64,000 bases of DNA. It comes from Anoxybacterium sp963668245 (GTDB taxonomy: Bacteria; Bacillota; Clostridia; Peptostreptococcales; Anaerovoracaceae). Positions 1 through 8,050 of this stretch are shown here, in pieces. Position 1 is the first letter of the stretch, and each line of letters begins with the position of its first letter. The notes below the pieces were generated by a model. It worked only from the letters and a program-made list of their open reading frames with translations. It was not told the origin of the DNA and did not search any database. The stretch lies in the NCBI GenBank assembly GCA_963668245.2, contig CAXXKB010000006.1, positions 68,882 through 132,881 on the forward strand. The letters run 5' to 3'. Position numbers and translations under genes: made by a program.

Positions 1-924
1 GACACTACCGATCCTATCGCAAATACCTATGCAAAAATTTACCCAGTTCTGTTCAAATCCTTTGATCAGATGCCAGAGTCACTGCAGTCGCATATCAGAT
101 ATCCAAATGCAATGTTTAATATTCAGGCGAATGTATATAGACGTTATCACATGAAGGATGTCAAGGTATTCTATCAGGGAGAAGATTTGTGGCAGATTTC
201 CGATGAAATTTATGGCACCGAAGAAACTCAGATGACACCAAACTATTACATCATGAAGTTGCCAGGTGAAAACGATGTGGAATTTATTAACTCCATTCCA
301 TATACACCGTCAGGTAAAAAGAATATGACGGGGCTCTTGGTAGCAAGAAATGATGGAGCGTCTTATGGAGACTTGGTTCTGTATCAATTCCCGAAAGATC
401 GTATCATCTACGGGCCGATGCAGATTGAATCCCAGATTGACCAATCACCAGAAATATCAAAAGAGTTTTCTCTTTGGAATTCGGCAGGTTCTACTTATAT
501 TCGCGGCAACATGTTCGTCATTCCAATAGAGGATTCCTTGATTTACGTTGAACCTGTATACTTGGAAGCAGCTAACACAGGAAGCTTGCCAGAAGTAAAA
601 AGAGTTATCGTAGCGTATGGTGATCGCATTGCATATGAAGCGACCTTATCGGCAGCTCTAGATTCCCTCTTTGGGACTGGTACTGGAATGACTCAATCTG
701 AAAACACAAATCAGACTGATGATAGCAGCTCCAATACCGAGTTAGGGATGGATGATTTGATCACTCTTGCAAATCAAGCTTTTGAAAATGCCACAGCAGC
801 TCAGAGGAGTGGAGATTGGTCCTCTTACGGCGAATATTTGAAGCAGTTACAAAAATACTTGACTCAAATGTTACCAGAAGAAGATACTATCGATGAGCAA
901 ATACCGACAGAAGTAACTGAATAG
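1..924 (+). CDS. UPF0182 family membrane protein, C-terminal part (5' end outside window)
   Basis: The reading frame is open from base 1, so this is the 3' part of a longer gene. The visible 307 residues match the soluble C-terminal region of UPF0182 proteins: FDQMPESLQSHIRYPNAMF near the start, then RRYHMKDVKVFYQ, a DRIIYGPMQIES segment and VIVAYGDRIAYE. The family has several N-terminal membrane helices followed by a large extracytoplasmic domain; its function is unknown. An acidic, Ser/Asn-rich linker (about residues 230-250) leads to a short helical tail. The gene ends just before a strong hairpin terminator. Confidence 0.85.
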   Translation, partial: DTTDPIANTYAKIYPVLFKSFDQMPESLQSHIRYPNAMFNIQANVYRRYHMKDVKVFYQGEDLWQISDEIYGTEETQMTPNYYIMKLPGENDVEFINSIPYTPSGKKNMTGLLVARNDGASYGDLVLYQFPKDRIIYGPMQIESQIDQSPEISKEFSLWNSAGSTYIRGNMFVIPIEDSLIYVEPVYLEAANTGSLPEVKRVIVAYGDRIAYEATLSAALDSLFGTGTGMTQSENTNQTDDSSSNTELGMDDLITLANQAFENATAAQRSGDWSSYGEYLKQLQKYLTQMLPEEDTIDEQIPTEVTE

Positions 925-961
925 AAGTCACTTCGAAAGGTAAAAATAATAGAAAAATTAT

Positions 962-1004
962 AAAAACCTGATAAAGCAAAATTTAATGCTCTATCAGGTT
1001 TTTT
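962..1004. terminator. Bidirectional rho-independent terminator
   Basis: AAAACCTGATA pairs with TATCAGGTTTT around an AT-rich loop that adds an AGCA/TGCT pairing. A T-run follows on both strands, so it can end the UPF0182 gene and the convergent pyrophosphatase operon. Confidence 0.85.
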
Positions 1005-1044
1005 CGTGTGCGCCCGATGGTCAAAGTCCCGAATTCAGGCAACT

Positions 1045-2685
1045 TTACTGTTGTAATTCTGTCATGATGGCGGGAATCAGTTGTTTTTTACGCGATACAA
1101 CGCCTGGTAAGTGGATGGTCTCTTGTTCTCCACGGCAGTGAAATGCGCGCTGACCAAGTTCCATCGCTCCGTGACCATAACAAATTAACTCCGTGGATTC
1201 GTCAAAGATATTGGTTAACATCATGAACAGCATATCAATTCCTGTCGAATGATGATTTTTTTGCAGGAAGGACAGAATCATCTCCTTGGCTTCTTGTAAT
1301 TCCGCTTTATTCATAAAATTGTTTTGGCTAACAGCAAAGTTTAACGTTCCAACTGAATATTTTTTAAAGTCTTGATATAAAATTTCCTCAGGACTTTTCC
1401 CCTTTAAATCGCTACCAGCATAAAAAAGCGCTTCTGCAAATTCTTTGATATCAAGATTTGCAATCCTAGCAACATCTTCAGCAGCAGTTTTATCAGCTGT
1501 TGTACACGTTGGAGAGCGGAACATGAGTGTATCTGTAATAATTGCGGCGCATAAGAGTCCTGCAATGTGGGGTTCGATTGAGACACTCGATTCCTGATAC
1601 ATTTGATAGATAATGGTTGCAGTGCAACCCACAGGCTGATTACGGAAAAAGACTGGGGCGATGGTTTCCATACTGCCCAATCGATGATGATCGATAATCT
1701 CCAAAATCTCGGCATGTTCAAGTCCATCTACTGCTTGGGATTTTTCATTATGATCGACTAAAATCACTTGTTTCTTCTTTACATCCAATAACGACCTTCT
1801 AGAAATCATCCCTCCATATAAACCATAGTCATCCAGAACAGGAAAGTCACGATGGCGAACCTTTGCCATGATGTTTTTTACATCTTCAGTAAAATCATCT
1901 ACACCAAAGGTAATCAAATTTTCTGTTTTCATAAAATAATGAATCGGAGTGCTTTGGTTGATTAAGCGAGCAGTAATATAGGTATCATAAGGCGTGCTGA
2001 TAATATGGCAGCCTTTATCTTCAGCTAGCTTTTTTATTGTTTTCGATACTGGCGCACCGGTACAGATGATAATGCCACACGCACCCATTTCGATAGCGCA
2101 CAATTGAGATTCATAACGATTGCTCAAGATGACCAAGTCGCCAGGATCAATATAATTTTCTAATGTATCTGGGTTTGATGTAGCGATGATAATTTTGCCC
2201 GAGTCAATGACGGCACTTTCATCCCCAACAATCATAGTTCCATCCAGTGTCTCTAGTATGTTTCGATAGCAAGTTTTAGCGGTAGCTAAAATGGTATTAT
2301 CGTAGATATCCATATTTGCAGTGGCAATATCCTTGACAGAAATTAGGCCATCTAGCAGGCGGTTTGTCGTTACTGGTAATGTTGCAACCTTCAAATCTTT
2401 CATCAAAGTCCATGCTTTTTTTAAGGAAATATAACTTGATACGCCTTCCGTTTTTCGGATTTCAATATCTTTCACTTGGGTACCCACATCATCAATGAAA
2501 TCAGGTGGTAAAACGGAAAAACGCTCCAAGGCATACATTGTTTCATTGCTGATTTCGCCAGCTCTTTTTGGAACATAGCATTCTGTATTGGATATTTTAT
2601 TTTTTAAATTTGCATACGCGATAGCAGAGCAGATAGAATCCGTATCAGGATTTTTGTGCCCAACCACAAATACTTTGCTTATCAT
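1045..2685 (-). CDS. ppaC: Manganese-dependent inorganic pyrophosphatase with CBS and DRTGG regulatory domains
   Basis: Hydrolyses pyrophosphate to phosphate in the cytosol. The DHH-family N-terminus carries GHKNPDTDSICSA; two CBS segments flank a DRTGG domain (roughly residues 70-310); the DHH motif follows as IIDHHRLGSM, and a DHHA2 domain closes the protein. This order is that of clostridial CBS-PPases, known to be regulated by adenine nucleotides and Ap4A. The chosen start (MISKVFVVG) has GGGGGA upstream; an in-frame ATG 11 codons earlier lacks a ribosome site. It lies 33 bp after mutY and is probably cotranscribed. Confidence 0.93.
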   Translation of the reverse strand: MISKVFVVGHKNPDTDSICSAIAYANLKNKISNTECYVPKRAGEISNETMYALERFSVLPPDFIDDVGTQVKDIEIRKTEGVSSYISLKKAWTLMKDLKVATLPVTTNRLLDGLISVKDIATANMDIYDNTILATAKTCYRNILETLDGTMIVGDESAVIDSGKIIIATSNPDTLENYIDPGDLVILSNRYESQLCAIEMGACGIIICTGAPVSKTIKKLAEDKGCHIISTPYDTYITARLINQSTPIHYFMKTENLITFGVDDFTEDVKNIMAKVRHRDFPVLDDYGLYGGMISRRSLLDVKKKQVILVDHNEKSQAVDGLEHAEILEIIDHHRLGSMETIAPVFFRNQPVGCTATIIYQMYQESSVSIEPHIAGLLCAAIITDTLMFRSPTCTTADKTAAEDVARIANLDIKEFAEALFYAGSDLKGKSPEEILYQDFKKYSVGTLNFAVSQNNFMNKAELQEAKEMILSFLQKNHHSTGIDMLFMMLTNIFDESTELICYGHGAMELGQRAFHCRGEQETIHLPGVVSRKKQLIPAIMTELQQ

Positions 2686-2718
2686 AATTTCTAATCCCCC
2701 TATAGCGATTAATCGCAT

Positions 2719-3906
2719 TTATATAATCCCTGAATTGCTTTTATGGTAGTGGCTAATTAACTCATTCCAATACGTCTTCCATGCAGCAGGTAGTGTTAAT
2801 TCATTTTTAATGGTATCTATGTGAATCCAGTGAACTTCGCCCAAAATTTCATTTATTATTAGCGGATTTAAAGTGAATGCTTCATTTTTTTTGCTGTAAT
2901 CTGGAGTGACTTCGTTTTTTTTGTTTTGATTTGTCTTGATAGCGTTGTAGTTTTGATCCATAACTAAAAAACCAGACATATGCCACTCAATATGAGTAAA
3001 TATATGCTTCGCTTTTTTCAATGCCATGATTTGTTCTTTTGGTATGCCGATATGCTCCAAGACCGCAAGCCCCTGTACTTGGCCGGGTTTTTCTAAAATA
3101 TACGGAAATTCCCATAGCCCTGCGAGCAGCCCTTTCTCAGGTCTTTTTCTGATTGCTACTTTCCCATGGTGAACAATAACAAAAACTGTAAGAATCTCAA
3201 TTTTTCGTTTTTTCTTTACTGTTTTTATTGGAAAAGAGAGTTGATTTTTATGAAGATATGCTTTACAACAAAATGCAAGGGGACAAGCCTCACAGAGAGG
3301 TGTTCCGTTTGGAATACAAACTGTTGCGCCCAATTCCATCAAAGCTTGATTGAAATTTCCAGGGAGCGCGCCGGGAATGATGTTTTGTATCAACGAGGTC
3401 ATAGCCCTTTTGGTAGCGGTCTTTGAAACATTATCAGTGGATGCAGTGAGCCTTGCCACGACACGTAGTACATTTCCATCTACACAAGGTACGGGTAGAT
3501 GAAAGGATATAGAACCAATCGCACCAGCAGTATATGTTCCGATACCAGGAAGCTTAGTAAGAGCATCAAAATCACCGGGGAGAGTTCCACCGTATTGCTC
3601 GACCACAATGTTTGCAGTTTTATGTATGTTTTTTGCTCTGGAATAATAGCCAAGTCCTTCCCACTGTTTTAATACATCATCTATTGAAGCTGATGCAAGT
3701 GCAGGAAGTGTAGGAAATGCTGCTAACCAACGTTGAAAATACGGTATGACAGCCTCAACGCGTGTTTGTTGAAGCATAATTTCAGAAATCCAAATAGCAT
3801 ACGGATCATTGGTTTCTCTCCAAGGCAGAATTCTGGCATGATGCTTATACCAAGAAAGTAGCGGAGAGACAATTTCTTGGAGTGTTTTGTTGTTTTCCTG
3901 ATTCAT
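2719..3906 (-). CDS. mutY: A/G-specific adenine glycosylase
   Basis: Removes adenine mispaired with 8-oxoguanine. The N-terminal part has ILPWRETNDPYAIWISEIML and a helix-hairpin-helix (LPGIGTYTAGAI) followed by the catalytic VDGNV motif. A four-cysteine iron-sulfur loop (C-X7-C-X2-C-X5-C near residue 200) follows. The C-terminal NUDIX-like 8-oxoG recognition domain includes RKRPEKGLLAGLWEFP. A low-complexity Asn/Lys insert lies within that last domain (about residues 310-340). First gene of a two-gene operon with ppaC. Confidence 0.95.
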   Translation of the reverse strand: MNQENNKTLQEIVSPLLSWYKHHARILPWRETNDPYAIWISEIMLQQTRVEAVIPYFQRWLAAFPTLPALASASIDDVLKQWEGLGYYSRAKNIHKTANIVVEQYGGTLPGDFDALTKLPGIGTYTAGAIGSISFHLPVPCVDGNVLRVVARLTASTDNVSKTATKRAMTSLIQNIIPGALPGNFNQALMELGATVCIPNGTPLCEACPLAFCCKAYLHKNQLSFPIKTVKKKRKIEILTVFVIVHHGKVAIRKRPEKGLLAGLWEFPYILEKPGQVQGLAVLEHIGIPKEQIMALKKAKHIFTHIEWHMSGFLVMDQNYNAIKTNQNKKNEVTPDYSKKNEAFTLNPLIINEILGEVHWIHIDTIKNELTLPAAWKTYWNELISHYHKSNSGII

Positions 3907-3915
3907 GAAATATGA

Positions 3916-3931
3916 TGCTCCACATGGAGCA
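3916..3931 (-). promoter_or_regulatory. Hairpin enclosing the mutY Shine-Dalgarno
   Basis: On the coding strand TGCTCC-ATGT-GGAGCA can fold so that the nearest GGAG, 11 nt from the ATG, lies in the 3' arm. A second purine run (AAAAAGGAA) is further upstream. Whether the fold matters is inference. Confidence 0.35.
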
Positions 3932-4108
3932 ATTCCTTTTTAAAAAGATGCCAACTGGCTCAACTCATTGTAACATGACTTGTTTTATTCCGCAAAGATT
4001 TTCCAAATAGCAAATGTGAAATTTGAGAAAACAAAAAAAAGAGTGTATATCAGTGAAGCAAGAGCCCTTTTGAAAGGTACATCTTGTTCCTGTATACGAC
4101 TCTTGTTC

Positions 4109-4786
4109 CTAGTCAGCAGTATGGAACTTGACCACATCAGATATCAGCTGGTGCCCAGCTTGATTTGGATGGATTCCATCCTCACAGATAAAATCTTGAT
4201 AGGAACCATGCTTAAAGAATTCTGAACGAATATCAATCCATGGAACCTGTTCTTCTTCAGCTACCGTTTGAACTGTATCACTATACATTTTTTGCCAACG
4301 ATGAATGGATTCAATATCTCCTAAAAAACCTTTGATTTTATCTTGATCCAGCCCCTTGCTGATCCAAGAAAAATAGCGAGAGGAATCAATTGGTGGCAAA
4401 TTTAATACAATTGGATGACCACCAAGTGCAATCACCTTTTGTATCAATCCGCGATATTTTTCCCGAAAAAGCTCTAGTGGAGTATTGCATTGATGGGCTA
4501 CATTTGGTTCAGCGGCAACGGATGCCCAGTTATAGTCACAATCATTTCCACCAAATTCTAGTAGGACATAATCGTATTGGGAAAGGCTGTCCTCATGCTT
4601 TCTTAAAATTTCTTCGCCCATGGTGATGGTACAGCCAAATTTAGCAAAGTTCAAAATAGAGAGCTGCTGTTTCGATTCAATTAAATGAATAAAGCAGTCT
4701 TTAATTATTCGGTATTTTTTTTTGGCCGTATCAAAAATAACGCCTTTGGCTACCGAATCACCAAAAATACAAACTGAGTAGTTCAT
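4109..4786 (-). CDS. SGNH/GDSL-family hydrolase
   Basis: A 225-residue cytosolic esterase or lipase of the SGNH fold. Block I is IFGDSVAKG (catalytic Ser); block III is LLEFGGNDCDYNW (oxyanion Asn); block V is DGIHPNQAGH (catalytic Asp/His). There is no signal peptide. The start is set by GAGGTG 9 nt upstream of MNYSVCIFGDS; the longer frame starts inside the leader. Substrate unknown. It is divergent from the DUF1836 regulator and its promoter contains two copies of a palindrome, suggesting direct control by that protein. Confidence 0.88.
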   Translation of the reverse strand: MNYSVCIFGDSVAKGVIFDTAKKKYRIIKDCFIHLIESKQQLSILNFAKFGCTITMGEEILRKHEDSLSQYDYVLLEFGGNDCDYNWASVAAEPNVAHQCNTPLELFREKYRGLIQKVIALGGHPIVLNLPPIDSSRYFSWISKGLDQDKIKGFLGDIESIHRWQKMYSDTVQTVAEEEQVPWIDIRSEFFKHGSYQDFICEDGIHPNQAGHQLISDVVKFHTAD

Positions 4787-4817
4787 AATCACAACACCTC
4801 GAATCATAAACATTACG

Positions 4818-4848
4818 TTACGTAATATCTGTTATTATATTACGTAAT
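4818..4848. promoter_or_regulatory. Paired TTACGTAA operator between SGNH hydrolase and DUF1836 genes
   Basis: TTACGTAA occurs at 4818-4825 and again at 4840-4847, where it extends to ATTACGTAAT (4839-4848). The copies are 22 bp apart, about two helical turns. One lies in the spacer and -10 edge of the minus-strand promoter, the other near its start point, as expected for a repressor site. Confidence 0.65.
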
Positions 4849-4862
4849 TAAAAAAATATCAA
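4834..4862 (-). promoter_or_regulatory. Sigma-A promoter of the SGNH hydrolase gene
   Basis: Reading the minus strand: TTGATA (4862-4857), a 17-bp spacer, then TATAAT (4839-4834). The ATTACGTAAT palindrome occupies the spacer and touches the -10 box. Confidence 0.75.
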
Positions 4863-4894
4863 CACGTTTTTTTCTTTTCTCAAAAGAGGTTATA

Positions 4895-4903
4895 TGTTAC
4901 AAT
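4895..4903 (+). promoter_or_regulatory. Extended -10 element upstream of the DUF1836 gene
   Basis: TG-T-TACAAT, 26 bp before the start codon and just ahead of AAGGAG. No good -35 box is visible, consistent with an extended -10 promoter. Confidence 0.5.
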
Positions 4904-4928
4904 TAATTTACTAAAAGGAGTTGAAAAA

Positions 4929-5450
4929 ATGGATAAACTCGTGGAATTGATTGAACGAATGAAAACAGAGCGTCCAGCAACTTGGGAAGAATTGCCTGAT
5001 ATTGAGCTTTATCGAGATCAAGTCTTAGGATACATGAAAAGACAGCATCCGCTTCAAGTTGAAGACGATCAATTAACAGGTGCCATGATAAATAATTATA
5101 TAAAAAGTGGGCTCCTGCCTAGAGCAAGTGGGAAAAAATATACTAAGGATCATTTGGTATATTTGACGGCAATTTGCTCACTTAAACAAGTACTCAGTGT
5201 CAATGAAACCGATATGCTTTTAAAGCAGCAAAGTGAAATGCAAGAGGCAAAGCAGTTTTACAATGTGTATCGAAAAATGATGGACGATGCGTATCTGGAT
5301 ACGGCGAGCAGACTAAAGGGAATTCAAAAAAAAGATGATTTGGCACAAGCCGCACTGCAACTGGCCTTATCTAGCTATTGTCAAAAGTTGGCGTGTGAGC
5401 GCATTTTAGACATGCTAGAAGAAAAAGAGGCAGATACAAAAGAAAAATGA
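4929..5450 (+). CDS. DUF1836 domain protein, probable transcriptional regulator
   Basis: A 173-residue protein of the DUF1836 family, whose N-terminal half resembles a MerR-like winged helix. GAMINNYIKSGLLPRASGKKY is the recognition/wing region, followed by YLTAICSLKQVLS. The rest is helical and probably dimerises. Start chosen by AAGGAG 8 nt upstream. It is divergent from the SGNH hydrolase, and the palindromes between them are the natural candidate for its site. The ligand is unknown. Confidence 0.8.
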   Translation: MDKLVELIERMKTERPATWEELPDIELYRDQVLGYMKRQHPLQVEDDQLTGAMINNYIKSGLLPRASGKKYTKDHLVYLTAICSLKQVLSVNETDMLLKQQSEMQEAKQFYNVYRKMMDDAYLDTASRLKGIQKKDDLAQAALQLALSSYCQKLACERILDMLEEKEADTKEK

Positions 5451-5465
5451 ATTTGAATGAAGCGA

Positions 5466-5503
5466 AAGGAGATTGCTCCGCGGATGCGAGCAATCTCCTT
5501 TTT
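5466..5503 (+). terminator. Rho-independent terminator of the DUF1836 gene
   Basis: AAAGGAGATTGCTC pairs with GAGCAATCTCCTTT, followed by more T's. Confidence 0.85.
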
Positions 5504-5567
5504 GGATATCGGAAATGGTAATTTAGAAATCATCATTTTCATTATAATAGCTTGATATGCAATGCTC

Positions 5568-6857
5568 TTATTTTTTAAGAGAATCTAAAATTCCTCGAGT
5601 TAAACTTCTTGCTACTTCTCTACCAATCGTTGTAAAAACAGCGGTGGCTGCTTTTTCTAACAATGATTGTCTGGAATGATTTTTCACTATTTCTTTTTCA
5701 TCGCTAAATTTTTGATGAAAGGTCAATGGTTTTTCCTTGTGTATTTCCGTTTCTTGTTGTTTGAGTTGTTCGAAAGCAGAAAATGAATTTTCTGGGCAAC
5801 AATACTTGGGTCGAAGTGGAGATTGAAATAGTATCTCCTGAAGTTCTTCTGGTCTGATGGGTTCCATTTTGCTATTCAGAGACGAAAGTGGAATTGTTTG
5901 CTGATAACTATGACCTTGCTTTGGGCAGCAAGTATAGATAGCACATTGATTCTCTGCAACAATTTGAAAATCAATGCGATCCTTCAGTAGCTTTGGCAAA
6001 TCAGAAGCTTCCGGAAGCTCAAACATTATAATAATCCCTTTGGATCTAATTGCCTGAATGACAGCCATAATCTTCTGGAACAAAGAAGGGGATACCCCTT
6101 GAAACAGCAGCTGCGCATCTTGAATAAAAAACACCATCTTGGGCAGTGCATCTTCTTTGTTGAGGGGAAGTGTTTCGAAAAAATCTGATAGCAGCCAAAG
6201 CATAAGGTTTCCGTAATAATCGGATTGGGAAACAATCTTTTTTGCTTGGAGTAAATTGATGTACCCATGCCCGTTTTCATCATGGCGGAGTAAATCATAA
6301 AGGGCAAGTTCTGGTTCTCCAAAAAAATCTTTTCCCATTTTGTCTTCAAAAGCAAAAATGTTTCGAATAATTGAGCCAATACTTTGCTTTGAGATGTGGC
6401 CATAAGTAAGGGTGAATTCCTTGCCATGTTCTCCTACATACTGAAGCATGGAACGCAAATCCAACAAATCTATCAGCAGAAGTTGTTTTTCATCGGAAAT
6501 TCGAAAAATTGTACCAAGAATATTGGACTGAGTTTCGTTTAAATCCAGTAAGCGCGATAGAATGAGAGCACCCATTGAGGAAATCGTTGCGCGCACAGGA
6601 TGTCCGCTTTGACCAGTAAAATCCCAAAACTCGATGGGGGGTTTTCTTTGTTGATCCAAATGAACTAAGCCAGTCAATGCATTATTTGTGTCAGAAATAA
6701 AAACAGGAATCCCTAGCTTGCTATAGGATTCTGCCAAAGCAGTTGTGAATGCGGCTCGCTCTTTTCCAGATATCATTCCGTGATATGAAATCGTGTTTTG
6801 GGTCAATTTGATGCAAGCATCAGACTCACCAATCACTACTTGTTTTTCTTCCATCAT
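5568..6857 (-). CDS. Degenerate HerA/DUF853-like protein without Walker motifs
   Basis: A 429-residue protein that follows the DUF853 (YjgR, HerA-like ATPase) family across most of its length: PPIEFWDFTGQSGHPVRATI, GALILSRLLDLNETQSN, LLLIDLLDLRSMLQYVGEHG, FFGEPELALYDLLRHDENG and a C-terminal GREVARSLTRGILDSLKK. The family P-loop (GATGTGKT, preceding a VPVF strand) is reduced here to MISGKERAAF, and the family Walker B segment FFFDEAHLLF reads FFIQDAQLLF. ATP hydrolysis is therefore unlikely, yet the frame and the structural motifs are intact. Start has GGAAGGA upstream. Role unknown; a structural or regulatory pseudo-ATPase is my inference. Confidence 0.75.
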   Translation of the reverse strand: MMEEKQVVIGESDACIKLTQNTISYHGMISGKERAAFTTALAESYSKLGIPVFISDTNNALTGLVHLDQQRKPPIEFWDFTGQSGHPVRATISSMGALILSRLLDLNETQSNILGTIFRISDEKQLLLIDLLDLRSMLQYVGEHGKEFTLTYGHISKQSIGSIIRNIFAFEDKMGKDFFGEPELALYDLLRHDENGHGYINLLQAKKIVSQSDYYGNLMLWLLSDFFETLPLNKEDALPKMVFFIQDAQLLFQGVSPSLFQKIMAVIQAIRSKGIIIMFELPEASDLPKLLKDRIDFQIVAENQCAIYTCCPKQGHSYQQTIPLSSLNSKMEPIRPEELQEILFQSPLRPKYCCPENSFSAFEQLKQQETEIHKEKPLTFHQKFSDEKEIVKNHSRQSLLEKAATAVFTTIGREVARSLTRGILDSLKK

Positions 6858-6999
6858 TATGTTTTGATTCCTTCCATATGTGAATCATTGTGCAAACAAA
6901 AGCAAAATATATAAATAGATGTAATAATTATACAATAAAACATATAAAATGTCAAAAGGGCATAATAAATAAATCGGGGCTATCTCTCCATGATTTTTT
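6858..6999. other. AT-rich intergenic region
   Basis: Carries the leader of the minus-strand DUF853-like gene and the far side of the Rhs locus. Short frames here have no ribosome site or recognisable family. I see no RNA gene or further repeat. Confidence 0.5.
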
Positions 7000-7051
7000 T
7001 AAAAAGAAAAGAAAGCGATGGAATGACTTGGTTTGTCGTTTCCAACGCTTT
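7000..7051 (-). terminator. Terminator closing the Rhs locus (immunity relic 3)
   Basis: On the minus strand AAAGCGTTGGAA pairs with TTCCATCGCTTT (11 of 12), followed by a T-rich tract CTTTTCTTTTT. It lies after the truncated immunity gene and the shared end motif at 7061-7076. Confidence 0.7.
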
Positions 7052-7060
7052 GGTTTAAAG

Positions 7061-7076
7061 TTATGTTGCTAGTTTA
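7061..7076 (-). repeat. Rhs cassette-end motif, copy 1
   Basis: TAAACTAGCAACATAA on the minus strand; the second copy at 10942-10957 differs by one base. Both copies lie between an immunity gene and its terminator. Confidence 0.55.
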
Positions 7077-7095
7077 ATTTAATTAATGTTGTCAG

Positions 7096-7352
7096 TTACC
7101 ACCCAATACACTCTTTTTCAATTAGCATTCCATTTGAAATGTCAACTGTAAACCTAAGACCAAAAAAGCTGGTAACTTTTAAATTTTTGAATCTACTCCA
7201 AGCAAGTTGTCAACTTCCTTTGAACCTTTTGGTATCTTTAGCAACACAATGTATCTGTTACCTACGTACTCAACCAAATCAATTTCGTGTTCAAATTCTA
7301 TCTCAAAATCGCTTGTTTCTAATTTGTTATTGTTAATTGTAAAACTACTCAT
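7096..7352 (-). pseudogene. Frameshifted, shortened immunity-protein relic
   Basis: The start ATG at 7352 has AAAGGAG 7 nt upstream. The first frame gives 57 residues (MSSFTINNNKLETSDFEIEF, later EYVGNRYIVLLKIPKG) and stops at 7181-7179. A shifted frame continues as KNLKVTSFFGLRFTVDISNG and ends with CIGW at 7096. The two parts look like the N- and C-terminal ends of one small antitoxin family of Rhs/CDI loci, with an internal deletion and frameshift between them. It directly follows the toxin-tip fragment, as an immunity gene should. Family assignment rests on pattern memory. Confidence 0.6.
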
Positions 7353-7364
7353 TCAAAAACTCCT

Positions 7365-7646
7365 TTACGGCAAAAGTCTAGGATTTACAAATTCCCCAAT
7401 GTATTGACCCATTAAGTCAAATTGTGTTCCACCACCGTCAAATCCAAATAATCCATTTGCTGTTCCAGTACGCAATGTAGTTCCTGACTCAAATACTACA
7501 TCCGTCACATATTGTGGTGTAGGTGGTAAAGCGAACTTATTTTGAATCTGCTGTGGCGTTAAACCTGCAATATCTTCTGCTTTCATGACCCAGCCACCTG
7601 CTTGCTTTGCATTCACACCATTTAGACTTTTTCTTGAGTGTAACAT
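7365..7646 (-). pseudogene. Orphan C-terminal toxin tip (CdiA/Rhs type)
   Basis: A 93-residue frame without a convincing ribosome site, closed by an upstream stop two codons before its ATG. From GGWVMKAEDIAGLTPQQIQ through VVFESGTTLRTGTANG and GGGTQFDLMGQY to FVNPRLLP it has the layout of C-terminal nuclease-like toxin domains on CdiA/Rhs proteins. The Rhs core that should precede it is missing, so it is a displaced tip. Its immunity relic starts 12 bp downstream. The exact toxin class is uncertain. Confidence 0.6.
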
Positions 7647-7838
7647 TAATTACTTTCTCTTCGCCATAAAACTACATTATTTAACCGCCATTTTAATACA
7701 TTTTATCACCGTCATTGACAAACATTCTCTCATGAAGGATTCAGCAGTAAACTAACCTACGAAGGGTGTTACACTTTTGCTTTGCATTTTGTTACACTTT
7801 TCGGTTGCAAAAGACAATTAAACTTAAGATTCCACCAA

Positions 7839-7994
7839 CTATGTATTAGCACCAAGATTTACATACACTGGTCCGTCGAATATTCCAACAATAAATCCTA
7901 TAATGCCCCATACGATACCAATGCTAATTGAAATTACTAAAAATAGTTTTAAATATGAGGTAATTCTTACATTTTTTATTCTAAATTTTTTCAT
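7839..7994 (-). pseudogene. Small membrane protein fragment
   Basis: MKKFRIKNVRITSYLKLFLV starts behind GGAGAGG and is followed by one clear membrane helix (VISISIGIVWGIIGFIVGIF) and GPVYVNLG. The frame stops after 51 residues. Shifting frame after the stop gives VGGILSLIVFCNRK, which looks like the start of a second helix, so the gene is probably frameshifted and cut short. It resembles small DUF3566-like membrane proteins, but I am not certain. It lies between two tip/immunity pairs and may be part of the immunity group of the tip encoded at 8555. Confidence 0.45.
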
Positions 7995-8050
7995 GTGTGA
8001 TTTCCTCTCCAACCGAGCCATTAATGTGCCTTTGACTAAATATCTAATAT

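Noticed and set aside
6890..7407. Several 60-66-codon + strand frames
   Set aside because: No ribosome sites or family features; they lie opposite the terminator and immunity relic.
7768..7801. Direct repeat GTTACACTTTT at 7768 and 7791
   Set aside because: Only 11 bp, AT-rich, two copies in decayed sequence; not enough for a mobile-element end or operator.
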